64,000 nt of DNA from Trichomonas vaginalis G3 (lineage: Eukaryota > Parabasalia > Trichomonadida > Trichomonadidae), in assembly GCF_026262505.1 (NCBI RefSeq), contig NC_067208.1, positions 3,667,962-3,731,961 of the forward strand, read 5' to 3'. The notes beneath the pieces were generated by a model. The model was not told the origin of the DNA, ran no database searches, and worked only from the letters and a program-made list of their open reading frames with translations. A program made the translations under genes and the position numbers. Positions 29,953 through 39,895 of this stretch are shown piece by piece (the stretch's first letter is position 1; every line of letters starts with the position of its first letter).

Positions 29953-30562
29953 TTACATGATTTTTCAGCAACTTCGTCAAATAATTTTATAGCACTATCT
30001 ATCTCATCTACTTCAAACGTTTCTTTACCTTTCGTGGGAGCCCATACCTTTTCTCAAAAACTTCAAGTAGTTCTGTTTCTGCAGCTCTCATATCATTTAC
30101 AAAACACAACCTTAACTCTATTGACTGTAGAGTCATATCTTTTAGTTATATTAAATGTTCTTCCTATCTATATCTCTTTGTATTGAAGTCCTTCGGTTTC
30201 TGAACGATGTAAAGTAAGCCTTCACTGCAACGTCAGTATCGAATGAACCATATGTTATGAAATTATATCCAACAACTGGGTCAATCCATAAACAAAACTA
30301 GTGGTATAAGACTTTTGTCTATAAGATATGCTGTAGTTCCATAGAATCTTACCGATATCAAAAGCTCAGGATTTCTTGTCAAAATTTTCTGAGATGAAGC
30401 ATTTCTAACCCAGTCCTTTGCTCTCTTTCCGGATGGTGTTAAAATGTCTGACAAAGAATATTTTTTGTATTTCTTTGAGTATCTTACGTTTAAATCACCT
30501 ATTCTAACCACTTTGGTCTCATTGTCTATCTTTTTAACTGTTTCAAACTCAGTGCTTGTCAT
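29953..30562 (-). pseudogene. KilA-N/T5orf172 protein (copy B, broken)
   Basis: Counterpart of 3669-4283. About five breaks. The N-terminal KilA-N-like part is well kept. Confidence 0.65.
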
Positions 30563-30639
30563 TTCCTGTCTTTACATACAAAATAAAAAAAAATATTTTA
30601 AAAAAACTAGCGTTAATTTTATTTTTTCTATCTTGTATA

Positions 30640-31078
30640 AAAGATATGATTTCAGGGATTTTTTTTACGAAGAGTAAAAGTTCACTTCGTCAAAAAAATA
30701 CAGTTATATCATGAAATTTGGTCATTTTTTCACGATTTCAGGGATTTTTTTTACGAAGAGTAAAAGTTCACTTCGTCAAAAAAATACAGTTATATCATGA
30801 AATTTGGTCATTTTTTCACGATTTCAGGGATTTTTTTTACGAAGTGTAAAAGTTCTCTTCGTCAAAAAAATACAGTTATATCATGAAATTTGGTCATTTT
30901 TTCACGATTTCATAGAGTTTTTTTACGAAGTGCAAAAGTTCTCTTCGTCAAAAAAATATAGTTATATCATGAAATTTGGTCATTTTTTCACGATTTCATA
31001 GAGTTTTTTTACGAAGTGCAAAAGTTCTCTTCGTCAAAAAAATATAGTTATATCATGAAATTTGGTCATTTTTTTCAG
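30640..31078. repeat. Tandem repeat of about 85-90 bp (copy B)
   Basis: About five units, inverted relative to copy A, with two sub-types: the left units hold GATTTCAGGGATTTTTTTTACG, shown in part here, and the right units hold TCATAGAGTTTTTTTACGAA. The GCGA hairpins found in A and C are absent. No gene. Confidence 0.8.
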
Positions 31079-31262
31079 CAAAAATATATTTTAGGCGAAC
31101 CAGGTCCCTCGGTCCCTCGGTCCCTCGGTCAAATGAACTTCTCTGAAAAAGTGAGACAACATGACATTTTGACAACAGTCCAGGAAATAGACTTCTTCGT
31201 ATATGCTTTGTTGAGACTTCATCGTCAATGAGCGTAAATCAGACAAAAATATATTTCTAACA
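31078..31262. repeat. Left inverted repeat of cassette, copy B
   Basis: AAAATATATTTTAGGCGAAC, then CAGGTCCCTCGGTCCCTCGG with three 9-bp units, the TGACATTTTGACAACA stretch, and GAGCGTAAATCAGACAAAAA. Partner of 32207-32388. Confidence 0.8.
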
Positions 31263-31270
31263 TAAAAGTT

Positions 31271-32167
31271 TTATAAGCGCTTTACATGGTATATGTTGTG
31301 ATGGTTCATGACTTTAAACAGTTTTGTAGCTTCTATTTCTTCACGAAGGATATCAAAAGTTTTAACTATGCCGAAAGTTTCTTTGTACTTCTTCTTGACA
31401 TCAGATAGAAGGAAATCGTTAGCAGTTGGATAGTTTTTGTTCAGAAATGTCAACATGTCCATTTTATCTTCTGCTGGTTTCTCTGCTTCTTTCTTTAAGT
31501 CAGTATAGTCTTTTCGCATACGTTCTATCTCTTTGACGGAGTAGTTATATTTCTTCATTGCTGCTTTACATTTTGAACATTGTGAGTTCATTTTAGCATT
31601 ATATTCTGAAACCTTACCTGCTAAAACAAGTAAGGCGTAAATGGTTTTCTTTAACTCAAAAGTTGCTGGTTTTATTTGTTCGTTCCATACCTTACCTCTT
31701 CTATCTTTATCTCTTATCTGCCATACACATTTTGCAACTAACGAAACAAAGTTGTCGTAGGTCTTAAATTCTTCAGATTTATATAGGTCAATGAAATATA
31801 CCATATCGCAGTCTTTGTGGTTGCAATGAAATCCAAGAAACTCATAGTTTACCTTACGTATGAACTTCTTGGTTTCTACTGAGTCAGTTGGTTTCACTTC
31901 TATTTCATCGAATTCTGGAATAGTGAGCTTTTGTTGTTGTATTTCAGGAATTTTAGGTAAATGGTCAATAATATCCTGCATTTCATAAAGATATTGTTCA
32001 TTTGTTTCATCTTTCGCACTACAGTCTAAATCTCCTTGGAGAAGTTCTTGCTTTATCTTCTGGATTTCTGTTTCGAAAGTATATGAAGAAGGAATGAAGC
32101 TTTTCATTTCTACTAACATTGAAGTTGGGTTCATGACTAACGAGTTTGGTGCTGTTGTTGCTGACAT
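31271..32167 (-). CDS. 298-aa cassette protein (copy B, whole)
   Basis: Near-identical to the copy-A gene at 1730-2626, keeping both Cys clusters (CNHKDCD, CSKCK) and the C-terminal helical domain. It is the only gene between the inverted repeats. Preceded by the TGTAAGAACA-type promoter block (about 32168-32200). Function not recognised. Confidence 0.7.
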   Translation of the reverse strand: MSATTAPNSLVMNPTSMLVEMKSFIPSSYTFETEIQKIKQELLQGDLDCSAKDETNEQYLYEMQDIIDHLPKIPEIQQQKLTIPEFDEIEVKPTDSVETKKFIRKVNYEFLGFHCNHKDCDMVYFIDLYKSEEFKTYDNFVSLVAKCVWQIRDKDRRGKVWNEQIKPATFELKKTIYALLVLAGKVSEYNAKMNSQCSKCKAAMKKYNYSVKEIERMRKDYTDLKKEAEKPAEDKMDMLTFLNKNYPTANDFLLSDVKKKYKETFGIVKTFDILREEIEATKLFKVMNHHNIYHVKRL

Positions 32168-32206
32168 GTTCTTACAATAAAAATAAAAAATATTTTTTTA
32201 AAAAAA

Positions 32207-32388
32207 CTAAAATATATTTTTGTCTGATTTACGCTCATTTACGATGAAATTCATGACAAAACATTGACGATGAAATCTATCTCCTGTGTTGTTGTCTAAA
32301 TGTCATGTTGTCACACTTTTTCAGAGAAGTTAAAATGACCGAGGGACCGAGGGACCGAGGGACCTGGTGAGATCTAAAATATATTTTT
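32207..32388. repeat. Right inverted repeat of cassette, copy B
   Basis: Inverse of 31078-31262, ending with three ccgagggac units and GGTGAGATCTAAAATATATT directly after the 3' end of the 286-aa gene. The outer boundary is the same as in A and C. Confidence 0.8.
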
Positions 32389-33248
32389 CAATACTTTTTC
32401 AGCACTTTTCCGTAGTTGTATATGAAAGACAATTCGAGATAAAAGTCATAGTATAATGGAAGAATATGCTGCACACCGTTTGTTGTGAACCAGACTTGAA
32501 AGTCAGAGAAACTGTTACTAGGTGGTTCGTAGAATTTAGAAGCAAAGTCATAAAAGTCCTTACCGATACACAGAAAACTGTTGTTGCTTGAACTGAAACT
32601 TGCATGACACATGACATTTTGAGGGTCGAACACGTTTCTATAAACTGTCAAATCTGCTGGTGGACATATAAATTTAAACGGACCGTCAGGTGGCAATGGT
32701 TCGTTCTGGTTTAGTAACCGAAGAAATTGTGCCCAAGAACGTTTGTCTACTCCCCAATATAAAAACTCTGTATCTCTTGGAGGGTTATTTTCAATCCTTT
32801 GAAATGAAACTGTGGAATTCATCTTGTCGTATTCTAGTTTTAGATAGTATGTTCCATTTAGTAAAGAGTCGTATTTTTCTTGAAATTCCCAGTAGTATTT
32901 GTTTATTTGAGTTTGAAAGTCATTTAGAGTTTTTTCAAGACTTTCGTCTGAACGAATAGTAAAGATTCTCATTTCGTCAAATTTTTCTATTAGACCATCA
33001 GAGCCTTTATACTGACCGTGAAAATATACTGCAAACATGAATGCGTTAGTTCTATTTGAAAACAAAACTCTTCTAAATCCTATTGCCTTTGCATCTGAAG
33101 GACTTTGAAGCCAGCGAACTGGATAGTCAAACCTGTAAGCTCCGGATAAAATTTCTTCATCTGATATAGTCCTACCGGCGTTTGTGAAGATATAGTCTAA
33201 CGGTTTTGTATCTGCTACTTTTGTTCTTTGTTTTTCAACCTGAAGCAT
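32388..33248 (-). CDS. Conserved 286-aa Polinton protein (copy B)
   Basis: Near-identical to 666-1526. Whole. Its stop lies right at the cassette boundary. Function not recognised; see the copy-A entry for the paralogue in this same element. Confidence 0.75.
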   Translation of the reverse strand: MLQVEKQRTKVADTKPLDYIFTNAGRTISDEEILSGAYRFDYPVRWLQSPSDAKAIGFRRVLFSNRTNAFMFAVYFHGQYKGSDGLIEKFDEMRIFTIRSDESLEKTLNDFQTQINKYYWEFQEKYDSLLNGTYYLKLEYDKMNSTVSFQRIENNPPRDTEFLYWGVDKRSWAQFLRLLNQNEPLPPDGPFKFICPPADLTVYRNVFDPQNVMCHASFSSSNNSFLCIGKDFYDFASKFYEPPSNSFSDFQVWFTTNGVQHILPLYYDFYLELSFIYNYGKVLKKY

Positions 33249-33279
33249 TTTATATATGTAAAAATATACTGTTTTAAAA

Positions 33280-33722
33280 ACGTTTTAAAATGGTATGCAA
33301 TGTTTTATTTCTCATCTAATTTCTCATGAACTTTCTTGTCTATGTTTTGTCAAGACTTTCATCGTCAATGTTTTCTCATGAACTTTCTTGTCTATGTTTT
33401 GTCAAGACTTTCATCGTCAATGTTTTCTCATGAACTTTCTTGTCTATGTTTTGTCAAAACTTTCATCGTCTAATTTCTCATGAACTTTCTTGTCTATGTT
33501 TTGTCAAAACTTTCATCGTCTAATTTCTCATGAACTTTCTTGTCTATGTTTTGTCAAGACTTTCATCGTCAATGTTTTCTCATGAACTTTCTTGTCTATG
33601 TTTTGTCAAGACTTTCATCGTCTAATTTCTCATGAACTTTCTTGTCTATGTTTTGTCAAGACTTCTTCATCTAACAAACAAGTTTCCCAACGTACATTTC
33701 AAATAAAATAAAAATATACTGT
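33280..33722. repeat. HNH-gene remnant filled with short tandem repeats
   Basis: One side matches the 3' end of an HNH gene (AAAATGGTATGCAATG), the other its 5' part (TAACAAACAAGTTTCCCAAC and CGTACATTTCAAATAAAATA). In between lie about seven copies of a 50-60-bp unit starting TTTCTCATGAACTTTCTTGT and ending in TCATCGTCAATG or TCATCGTCTAAT. The first half of the unit also occurs inside the KilA-N gene at about 59640. No gene. Confidence 0.7.
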
Positions 33723-33734
33723 TTTAAAAACGTT

Positions 33735-34319
33735 TTAAAATGGTATGCCATATAGCTTCTTGAATTTGTTAAGATATAGTCTAACGTTTTTTCCATCTGT
33801 ATCTCTAGCGTTTACATAAGCATAGTCCGCCTTAGTAAAACATACTTGTAATTTTCTATAGTTTACGCCGGTATAAAAGTAGAAAGAGTCTTGTTCTTCG
33901 CTATAGTAGTAAAACTCAAACGTATGCTTACCATAGTCTGTAATTTCAATTGCTTCATCTTCTAGTTCGTCGACAAATTCGAATACTATATCTCCAAATT
34001 TGCTTTTGTTCTTATTGTTTTCAGAACGAGTAACCCAACGCAAGTTCTCAAGTCTATTGTCGTTTCTTATATGGTTTATATGGTCTACAAAAGGTAAATT
34101 GTTAGGATTCGGTATAAAATGAGTTGCAATGACAACATGTTTAGGATAGTGTTTTCCACTCATCTTCATAATAGCATATCCTTTATTTCCCTCCCATCCG
34201 CTTAAAACTTTTTTTGTCTCTTTGTTTCTGACTTCAAATGACTCACAACAGTGAATTTCATATTTCTCATCTAACAAACAAGTTTCCCAACGGTCTGTTC
34301 CAACAAACTCAGCGTACAT
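33735..34319 (-). CDS. HNH homing-type endonuclease (copy B)
   Basis: 194 aa, third HNH copy, same NUMOD4-like plus HNH_3 layout (HVVIATHF, DHINH, NRLENLRWV). It lies between the 286-aa and 194-aa genes, the interval where copy C has DNA polymerase B, and is flanked on both sides by HNH remnants. Looks whole. Confidence 0.85.
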   Translation of the reverse strand: MYAEFVGTDRWETCLLDEKYEIHCCESFEVRNKETKKVLSGWEGNKGYAIMKMSGKHYPKHVVIATHFIPNPNNLPFVDHINHIRNDNRLENLRWVTRSENNKNKSKFGDIVFEFVDELEDEAIEITDYGKHTFEFYYYSEEQDSFYFYTGVNYRKLQVCFTKADYAYVNARDTDGKNVRLYLNKFKKLYGIPF

Positions 34320-34354
34320 TTCAAATAAAATAAAAAAAATATTTTTTTGAAAAT

Positions 34355-34632
34355 ATATTTTGTTTTAAATGGTATGCCATTTCATATTTCTCATCTAATT
34401 TCTCATGAACTTTCTTGTCTATGTTTTGTCAAAACTTCTTCATCTAATTTCTCATGAACTTTCTTCATCTAATTTCTCATGAACTTCATCGTCAATGTTT
34501 TGTAAAGACTTCTTCATCTAATTTCTCATGAACTTCATCGTCAATGTTTTGTAAAGACTTCTTCATCTATGTCTTCCCAACGGTCTTTTCCGACAGACTC
34601 AGCGTACATTTCAAATAAAATAAAAAAATATT
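34355..34632. repeat. Second HNH remnant with tandem repeats (copy B)
   Basis: Begins with the HNH 3' end (AAATGGTATGCCATTTCATA), carries several TTTCTCATGAACTTCATCGT-type units, and ends with the HNH start region (CCCAACGGTCTTTTCCGACA ... TTTCAAATAAAATAAA). The matching remnant in copy C is 63470-63722. Confidence 0.7.
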
Positions 34633-34638
34633 TTTTCT

Positions 34639-35223
34639 TTACTTTACATAACCACCCGCTGCCAAAAGTCTTTGACGCCAACCCATACCAGCTAATGAAG
34701 GTTGGCTTGGTTTAGTCTGGAAACTAACCTTTGGTTTTGGTTTTTCTTCAGTTTTTGGCTTCCCTTCTTCTATTGGTTTTTCGTCACTTTTCGGTTCATT
34801 TGACTTTACTTCACTTGCTGGAATAGTTGTGTCGTCAACATCTTCATAAATGTCATATGCCATCTGTTTCTGTTTTCCTTTCAACTTTTTGTGTTTGTTG
34901 TAAAGTTTAGAATATTTTGACTCTAAGTCAATGAGATGTTCTATAATGAACTGTTGGTCAGTGAAGTAAACTTTTCCATCTGTTGTCTCGAAAGCTCCTT
35001 CCGACTTCAATATTTTATTTGTGAGAGTCTGTTTCTTTTTTGAGATACTTGCCGTTCCATTTCTATGAAAAGTGACTTTGTAGTTAGAGTTTGTATTTCC
35101 AGACCTCACACTTTCTATTATTGAATTTTTCTCTTCATCTGTAAGTTCTTTGACAGGTTTTGACAATGGTTCTGAACTTTTTGTTTGTGGTGTCAAATCT
35201 ACCGTTTCAACTTCTTCGGTCAT
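34639..35223 (-). CDS. 194-aa conserved protein (copy B)
   Basis: Not recognised. Acidic/charged N-terminus (MTEEVETVDLTPQTKSSEPL), a central helical part, then a long Pro/Lys/Glu low-complexity stretch and a distinctive C-terminus GMGWRQRLLAAGGYVK. The disordered middle and conserved basic tip suggest a virion or scaffold protein; this is inference. It heads a run of small minus-strand genes (51-aa, 133-aa) with repeated TTTCATCTCAGTAAAAAAAT spacers. Copy C has it at 63727 onward. Confidence 0.6.
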   Translation of the reverse strand: MTEEVETVDLTPQTKSSEPLSKPVKELTDEEKNSIIESVRSGNTNSNYKVTFHRNGTASISKKKQTLTNKILKSEGAFETTDGKVYFTDQQFIIEHLIDLESKYSKLYNKHKKLKGKQKQMAYDIYEDVDDTTIPASEVKSNEPKSDEKPIEEGKPKTEEKPKPKVSFQTKPSQPSLAGMGWRQRLLAAGGYVK

Positions 35224-35242
35224 TTCATCTCAGTAAAAAAAT

Positions 35243-35398
35243 TTAGTTTGGTTTGTTTTCAACTGGTTGTTGTTGTTTTTTAAGTCGGTCTAAAACTTCC
35301 TGAGGTATAGGGAGGACTTGACAAACACGTGGTTGTGTAACTGCTGGAAGCCGACAAATCCATCTTGAACCCATTTGTCTCAATGCTGTATTGTTCAT
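35243..35398 (-). CDS. 51-aa small protein (copy B)
   Basis: A short gene, MNNTALRQMGSRWICRLPAV then TQPRVCQVLPIPQEVLDRLK, ending in a Gln/Asn-rich tail and TAAA. It fits exactly between two genes, and both it and its downstream neighbour are preceded by ATTTCATCTCAGTAAAAAAA, which supports it being real. Basic N-terminus with two Cys. Not recognised. Confidence 0.5.
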   Translation of the reverse strand: MNNTALRQMGSRWICRLPAVTQPRVCQVLPIPQEVLDRLKKQQQPVENKPN

Positions 35399-35417
35399 TT
35401 CATCTCAGTAAAAAAAT

Positions 35418-35819
35418 TTACATTCCCCAAGTTTGAGGTGGTTGCGGTTGGTTGTTGTTTACCCATTGTTGTGCATGGTTATATCCTCTGTTAAAGAATC
35501 TTTCACCTTGGTCCATGTAGTGCCCTGCTTGGTTATAGTAGTCATTTGCTTTGTTATAGTAGTTTCCTGCTTGTCTTCCTACATTGTCCATCCATCCTTG
35601 AACTTTTCCTCTTGTTTCAGGATTTGGAATAAGATTTGCTGCATCTCGTGCTACCTCCCAACCTTTCTGTACGGTTTGTATAATAGGTTGTGCTTTCTCT
35701 TTCAGTATACCTAATGTACTCAAAATCTTCCTTCCAATTCCAAATGCACCTCTGGCTAGTGTTCCCACTGCTGGCAAAAATCTAGATGCGACTCCTGCTA
35801 TTGCGCCAAATAAACCCAT
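35418..35819 (-). CDS. 133-aa amphipathic minor virion-type protein (copy B)
   Basis: Starts MGLFGAIAGVASRFLPAVG, a Gly-rich hydrophobic/amphipathic segment with a possible N-myristoylation Gly. It continues with helices (AQPIIQTVQKGWEVARDAAN) and a Tyr/Asn/Gln-rich tail. This layout resembles internal membrane-active capsid proteins such as adenovirus pVI, but homology cannot be shown by eye. A second protein of the same style (MGFFSSIGNFF) lies at 42366-42608. Divergent from the integrase gene, with 16 bp between starts. Confidence 0.55.
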   Translation of the reverse strand: MGLFGAIAGVASRFLPAVGTLARGAFGIGRKILSTLGILKEKAQPIIQTVQKGWEVARDAANLIPNPETRGKVQGWMDNVGRQAGNYYNKANDYYNQAGHYMDQGERFFNRGYNHAQQWVNNNQPQPPQTWGM

Positions 35820-35945
35820 TTCTTATGGGTTAAAAATGACGAATTCAAACAAGGACCCGTATGTTTCTAAGGCAACAAAGAAAGTACTCATGGTAAAAAT
35901 CTTTAGTTCAACACCAAATGCTTGGTTTATGGATATCTTGGAAAA

Positions 35946-35955
35946 CATTCCGAGG
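35946..35955. repeat. Target-site duplication, left copy
   Basis: CATTCCGAGG, repeated exactly at 39050-39059 on the other side of the inserted transposon. A 10-bp duplication fits Mutator-like elements (8-11 bp). Confidence 0.8.
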
Positions 35956-36934
35956 AGAAAAAAACATAGCACACATTTGCACACATTTTGACACTTTTTT
36001 TGACAAGCATCATTCAAATTTGAAGAAAAACCTCTAAATTTCATTCAAATTTCTGTCAAAATGTGTGCAAAATTGAAATAGGCACACATTTTGACATACG
36101 ATTATTTATATACGTTATTTTAATGGTTTCAGAGAAATCTTCGTTACACATTATTGAAGATTACTCAATATTTAAGTGAATGACTCACTACCACCTGTTA
36201 GAAAAATGGTAGCATAAAATCCAAATGTCACATATATTATTTCTTATTTCATACAAATAAACTTACAATTATAACCTCAACTTGTTTGCAAAGCAGAAAC
36301 TCAATATAAGCAATCGATCAGTAGTGTATTTAAAAGTCGAATTTAAATTTAAAAATTTATAATCTTATTTCGGAACCAAATAGTATAAATTTAGGACAAA
36401 AAGCTACGTGGTGTTGATAACAACTATTAAAATTCAAATATTACTACCATGAACAATACAATGGCTCATATTGATAATTGATAAACGTGCATATAAATTG
36501 CATATATCATCAATGTCATTAAGTAAATACATGTATATAAATAGATTAGAAATATTTTTCGGTTAGAATTAAAATCTATGTAATAAAAAATAAGTTATAA
36601 AAATAAATACCGAATTTTTATTTGTAATATAAACTGCTACAATATGCTAGTGTATACAAATGTATTTGTCGTATTGATTTGAAAGATCTTCAACATGGTT
36701 CAGATCTAAATTTGAAACTCGTAAAATAAAGCGAATCTTTATTTATAATATAAACTGCTACAATATGCTAGTGTATACAAATGTATTTGTCGTATTGATT
36801 TGAAAGATCTTCAACATGGTTCAGATCTAAATTTGAAACTCGTAAAATAAAGCGAATCTTTATTTATAATATAAACTGCTACAATATGCTAGTGTGTACA
36901 AATGTGTTTGTACAAATGTATAACTCTTTGTCAA
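35956..36934. repeat. Left long inverted repeat of MULE-like element
   Basis: Mirrors 38190-39049. About 120 bp longer than the right arm because it holds one more copy of an internal 121-bp tandem unit (about 36610-36900). Confidence 0.8.
36610..36905. repeat. 121-bp tandem repeat inside left arm
   Basis: Landmark AAACTGCTACAATATGCTAG recurs at 36631, 36752 and 36873, spaced exactly 121 bp. The right arm has only two such landmarks, so the unit expanded or contracted after the arms formed. Confidence 0.8.
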
Positions 36935-37629
36935 CATATTTGAGCGTGATAACCATATCAAAAATGAATAACCTTAATTTATAAATCTGAATTTGATTTT
37001 AATAATAAAAATAATATATATATATATGTAATTCATGAGTTATATTTTTACACTTCATTTTACCTGAACAAATATAGCTGATATCAAATAACAATTTAAT
37101 ATAGAAATTGAAATTGTTATATATGCAATGTAAATACACATAATACATATATTATAATTTATCAATGATTATTGTCTAGACCAAAATTTGTAGATGGAAT
37201 TATGCAATTTCTCAATTTAAAGTCCCAGCTGTTTGTATAACAACTTCATATTGAAATTTACTAATAAACACGGTAAGTTTCATAATTTTTATTATGATGA
37301 TCTTACATTTGATTAAAATCGACGAATTTTCAATTGGAAAATAGTGCAAAGTAATAAAGAATATATTTAGCAAATTTTAAATTTTTTTCAAAAATTTTAG
37401 AATGAATCTTATAGAAGGACTAGCAAAGATTTAAAGGAAATTTGAATAAACTCATAGAATTTTTGAAAGAAGAAGGGAGATTTGAGAGGATTTTTGGTCA
37501 GAAAAATATAGAATTAAATGAATAATTGGGTATGATAAGATAAGTGAAGGTAAAAGATAATTTTAGTAAACGAAAACGTGTAAAGTTGAAGCAAGGTAAT
37601 ATTTTAATCATTTAAAAAAGAAAAAGAGG

Positions 37630-37850
37630 AAAACTTGTTCTTGAATCTTCTTGGTGAAAGACAAAATTCAATGAAACAATGTTGATTGATGTACATTGAC
37701 ACAGAAACATTGATTGTGTAATCAATCTATTGAAACTACAAAACTTTGTTCTTGAATCTTCTTGGTGAAAGACAAAATTCAATGAAACAATGTTGATTGA
37801 TGTACATTGACACAGAAACATTGATTGTGTAATCAATCTATAAAAATTCA
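37630..37850. repeat. 111-bp tandem duplication in MULE-like core
   Basis: Two near-identical copies starting TTGTTCTTGAATCTTCTTGG, about 111 bp apart, each containing inverted bits (ATTGATTGATGTACATTGAC and ACATTGATTGTGTAATCAAT). No gene; an open frame across it is a by-product of the duplication. Confidence 0.75.
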
Positions 37851-38189
37851 TTAAACTATTTTAGCTTTCCTTTAATTAATTTTATTATTTTAATTATTGA
37901 TCATTAAGTCTCATTGTTTTACAACATCCCCATTCTCTCATTATCTTCTTAAATTAATATCTATTTTTAGATTTATTATTATATGAACTTTTGTTTAGGT
38001 TCTTTTAAAATAAGTTTCTTTGCGAGAATTAATTATTTTTTGTTTTCCGAAACTTACACATTTATAATGAACATTCAAGCTAAATCGACATTGTTTTGAT
38101 AATTAAATATGCATTTAATGAAAATATTAATTGTCACTTTTTATATTTGTTAATGAAAATGATTTTTAAGTTATAAGGTGCCATAACAA

Positions 38190-39049
38190 TTGACAAAGAG
38201 TTATACATTTGTACAAACACATTTGTACACACTAGCATATTGTAGCAGTTTATATTATAAATAAAGATTCGCTTTATTTTACGAGTTTCAAATTTAGATC
38301 TGAACATGTTGAAGATCTTTCAAATCAATACGACAAATACATTTGTATACACTAGCATATTGTAGCAGTTTATATTACAAATAAAAATTCGGTATTTATT
38401 TTTATAACTTATTTTTTATTACATAGATTTTAATTCTAACCGAAAAATATTTCTAATCTATTTATATACATGTATTTTACTTAATGACATTGATGATATA
38501 TGCAATTTATATGCACGTTTATCAATTATCAATATGAGCCATTGTATTGTTCATGGTAGTAATATTTGAATTTTAATAGTTGTTATCAACACCACGTAGC
38601 TTTTTGTCCTAAATTTATACTATTTGGTTCCGAAATAAGATTATAAATTTTTAAATTTAAATTCGACTTTTAAATACACTACTGATCGATTGCTTATATT
38701 GAGTTTCTGCTTTGCAAACAAGTTGAGGTTATAATTGTAAGTTTATTTGTATGAAATAAGAAATAATATATGTGACATTTGGATTTTATGCTACCATTTT
38801 TCTAAACAGGTGGTAGTGAGTCATTCACTTAAATATTGAGTAATCTTCAATAATGTGTAACGAAGATTTCTCTGAAACCATTAAAATAACGTATATAAAT
38901 AATCGTATGTCAAAATGTGTGCCTATTTCAATTTTGCACACATTTTGACAGAAATTTGAATGAAATTTAGAGGTTTTTCTTCAAATTTGAATGATGCTTG
39001 TCAGAAAAAGTGTCAAAATGTGTGCAAATGTGTGCATTTTATCCATCTC
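38190..39049. repeat. Right long inverted repeat of MULE-like element
   Basis: Inverse of 35956-36934, ending GTGTGCATTTTATCCATCTC before the right target-site copy. Confidence 0.8.
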
Positions 39050-39059
39050 CATTCCGAGG
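39050..39059. repeat. Target-site duplication, right copy
   Basis: CATTCCGAGG, identical to 35946-35955. Confidence 0.8.
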
Positions 39060-39895
39060 TATAGAGAAGATGGACCTCCATACTGGTTTATATTTGTCGG
39101 TCAGAACACAAGATACTGTGAAGCCATACCATTACAGTCCAAAAATATTTTAGATGTGAAAACTGCTTTGACAATATTCGTTGACAAATACCATCCAACA
39201 AAACTGACATCTGACTGTGAAAGTTCTTTCAAATCAGACGATATTAAAAACTATCTGCGTTCAAAAAATGTAAACCAATATTTCATTGTCGACCAAAACC
39301 ATTCTGCTCTTGGTGTCATTGACAGTTGTATAAAAATCTTAAGAGACTTAAACCAACCACAAGGTGGTGAGGTAGATGAAATGTCATATGACGACAAATA
39401 TAGACACTTCTCCATGGCAAAGATGAGACAAGTTTTAAATATTTACAATACCCGTAAACAAAAAGGTTTGGGAAACCACTCTCCCGAAGAAATGAAAAAA
39501 CAACCCGACTTAGAGAAAGACTATATATTTAATAGTTTAGTCAAAAGAGACAAACAAGAAAGAATGCCAGGCTTCAAACTTAAGAAAGGTGACAAAGTAA
39601 AAATAGAAATACCTAAACGCGACCCATATGAAAATACTATTGACTATGACAACAATGGGAACTCGACAGGTACTCGCATTCGTGTTCGTAAAAATAGAAG
39701 AAAGTATACAAGAGAATATTATGAAGTTTTAGGCAAACATGGCAAAATGTACAGACTGCAAGCAGAAGATAAAACTACTATTGTCAGACCTCGTTTCAAA
39801 CTTGTTAAGGTTCAAGGTGGTATACTTTCAAAGACAGTTCCTAACAAATATAAGACAACTCCTGACGAATATGCTAAAGAAGTTGAAAATGACGA

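Larger units (their letters stand above)
35956..39049. mobile_element. Mutator-like non-autonomous transposon with long inverted repeats
   Basis: About 3,094 bp between two exact CATTCCGAGG copies, inserted in the integrase gene. Inverted repeats of about 0.98 kb (left) and 0.86 kb (right) make up more than half of it. Outermost bases pair only loosely; strong pairing starts at GCACACATTTGCACACATTT. No transposase or other gene-like frame is present. Long inverted repeats and a 10-bp target duplication point to the Mutator/MULE group, known in T. vaginalis. The two arms are still very similar, so the insertion or an arm-homogenising event is fairly recent. It is much more AT-rich than the host element. 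Confidence 0.75.

Noticed and set aside
37612-37851. A 79-aa frame in the MULE-like element as a protein gene
   Set aside because: It exists only because a 111-bp unit is duplicated; it repeats the same peptide twice and has no recognisable features.
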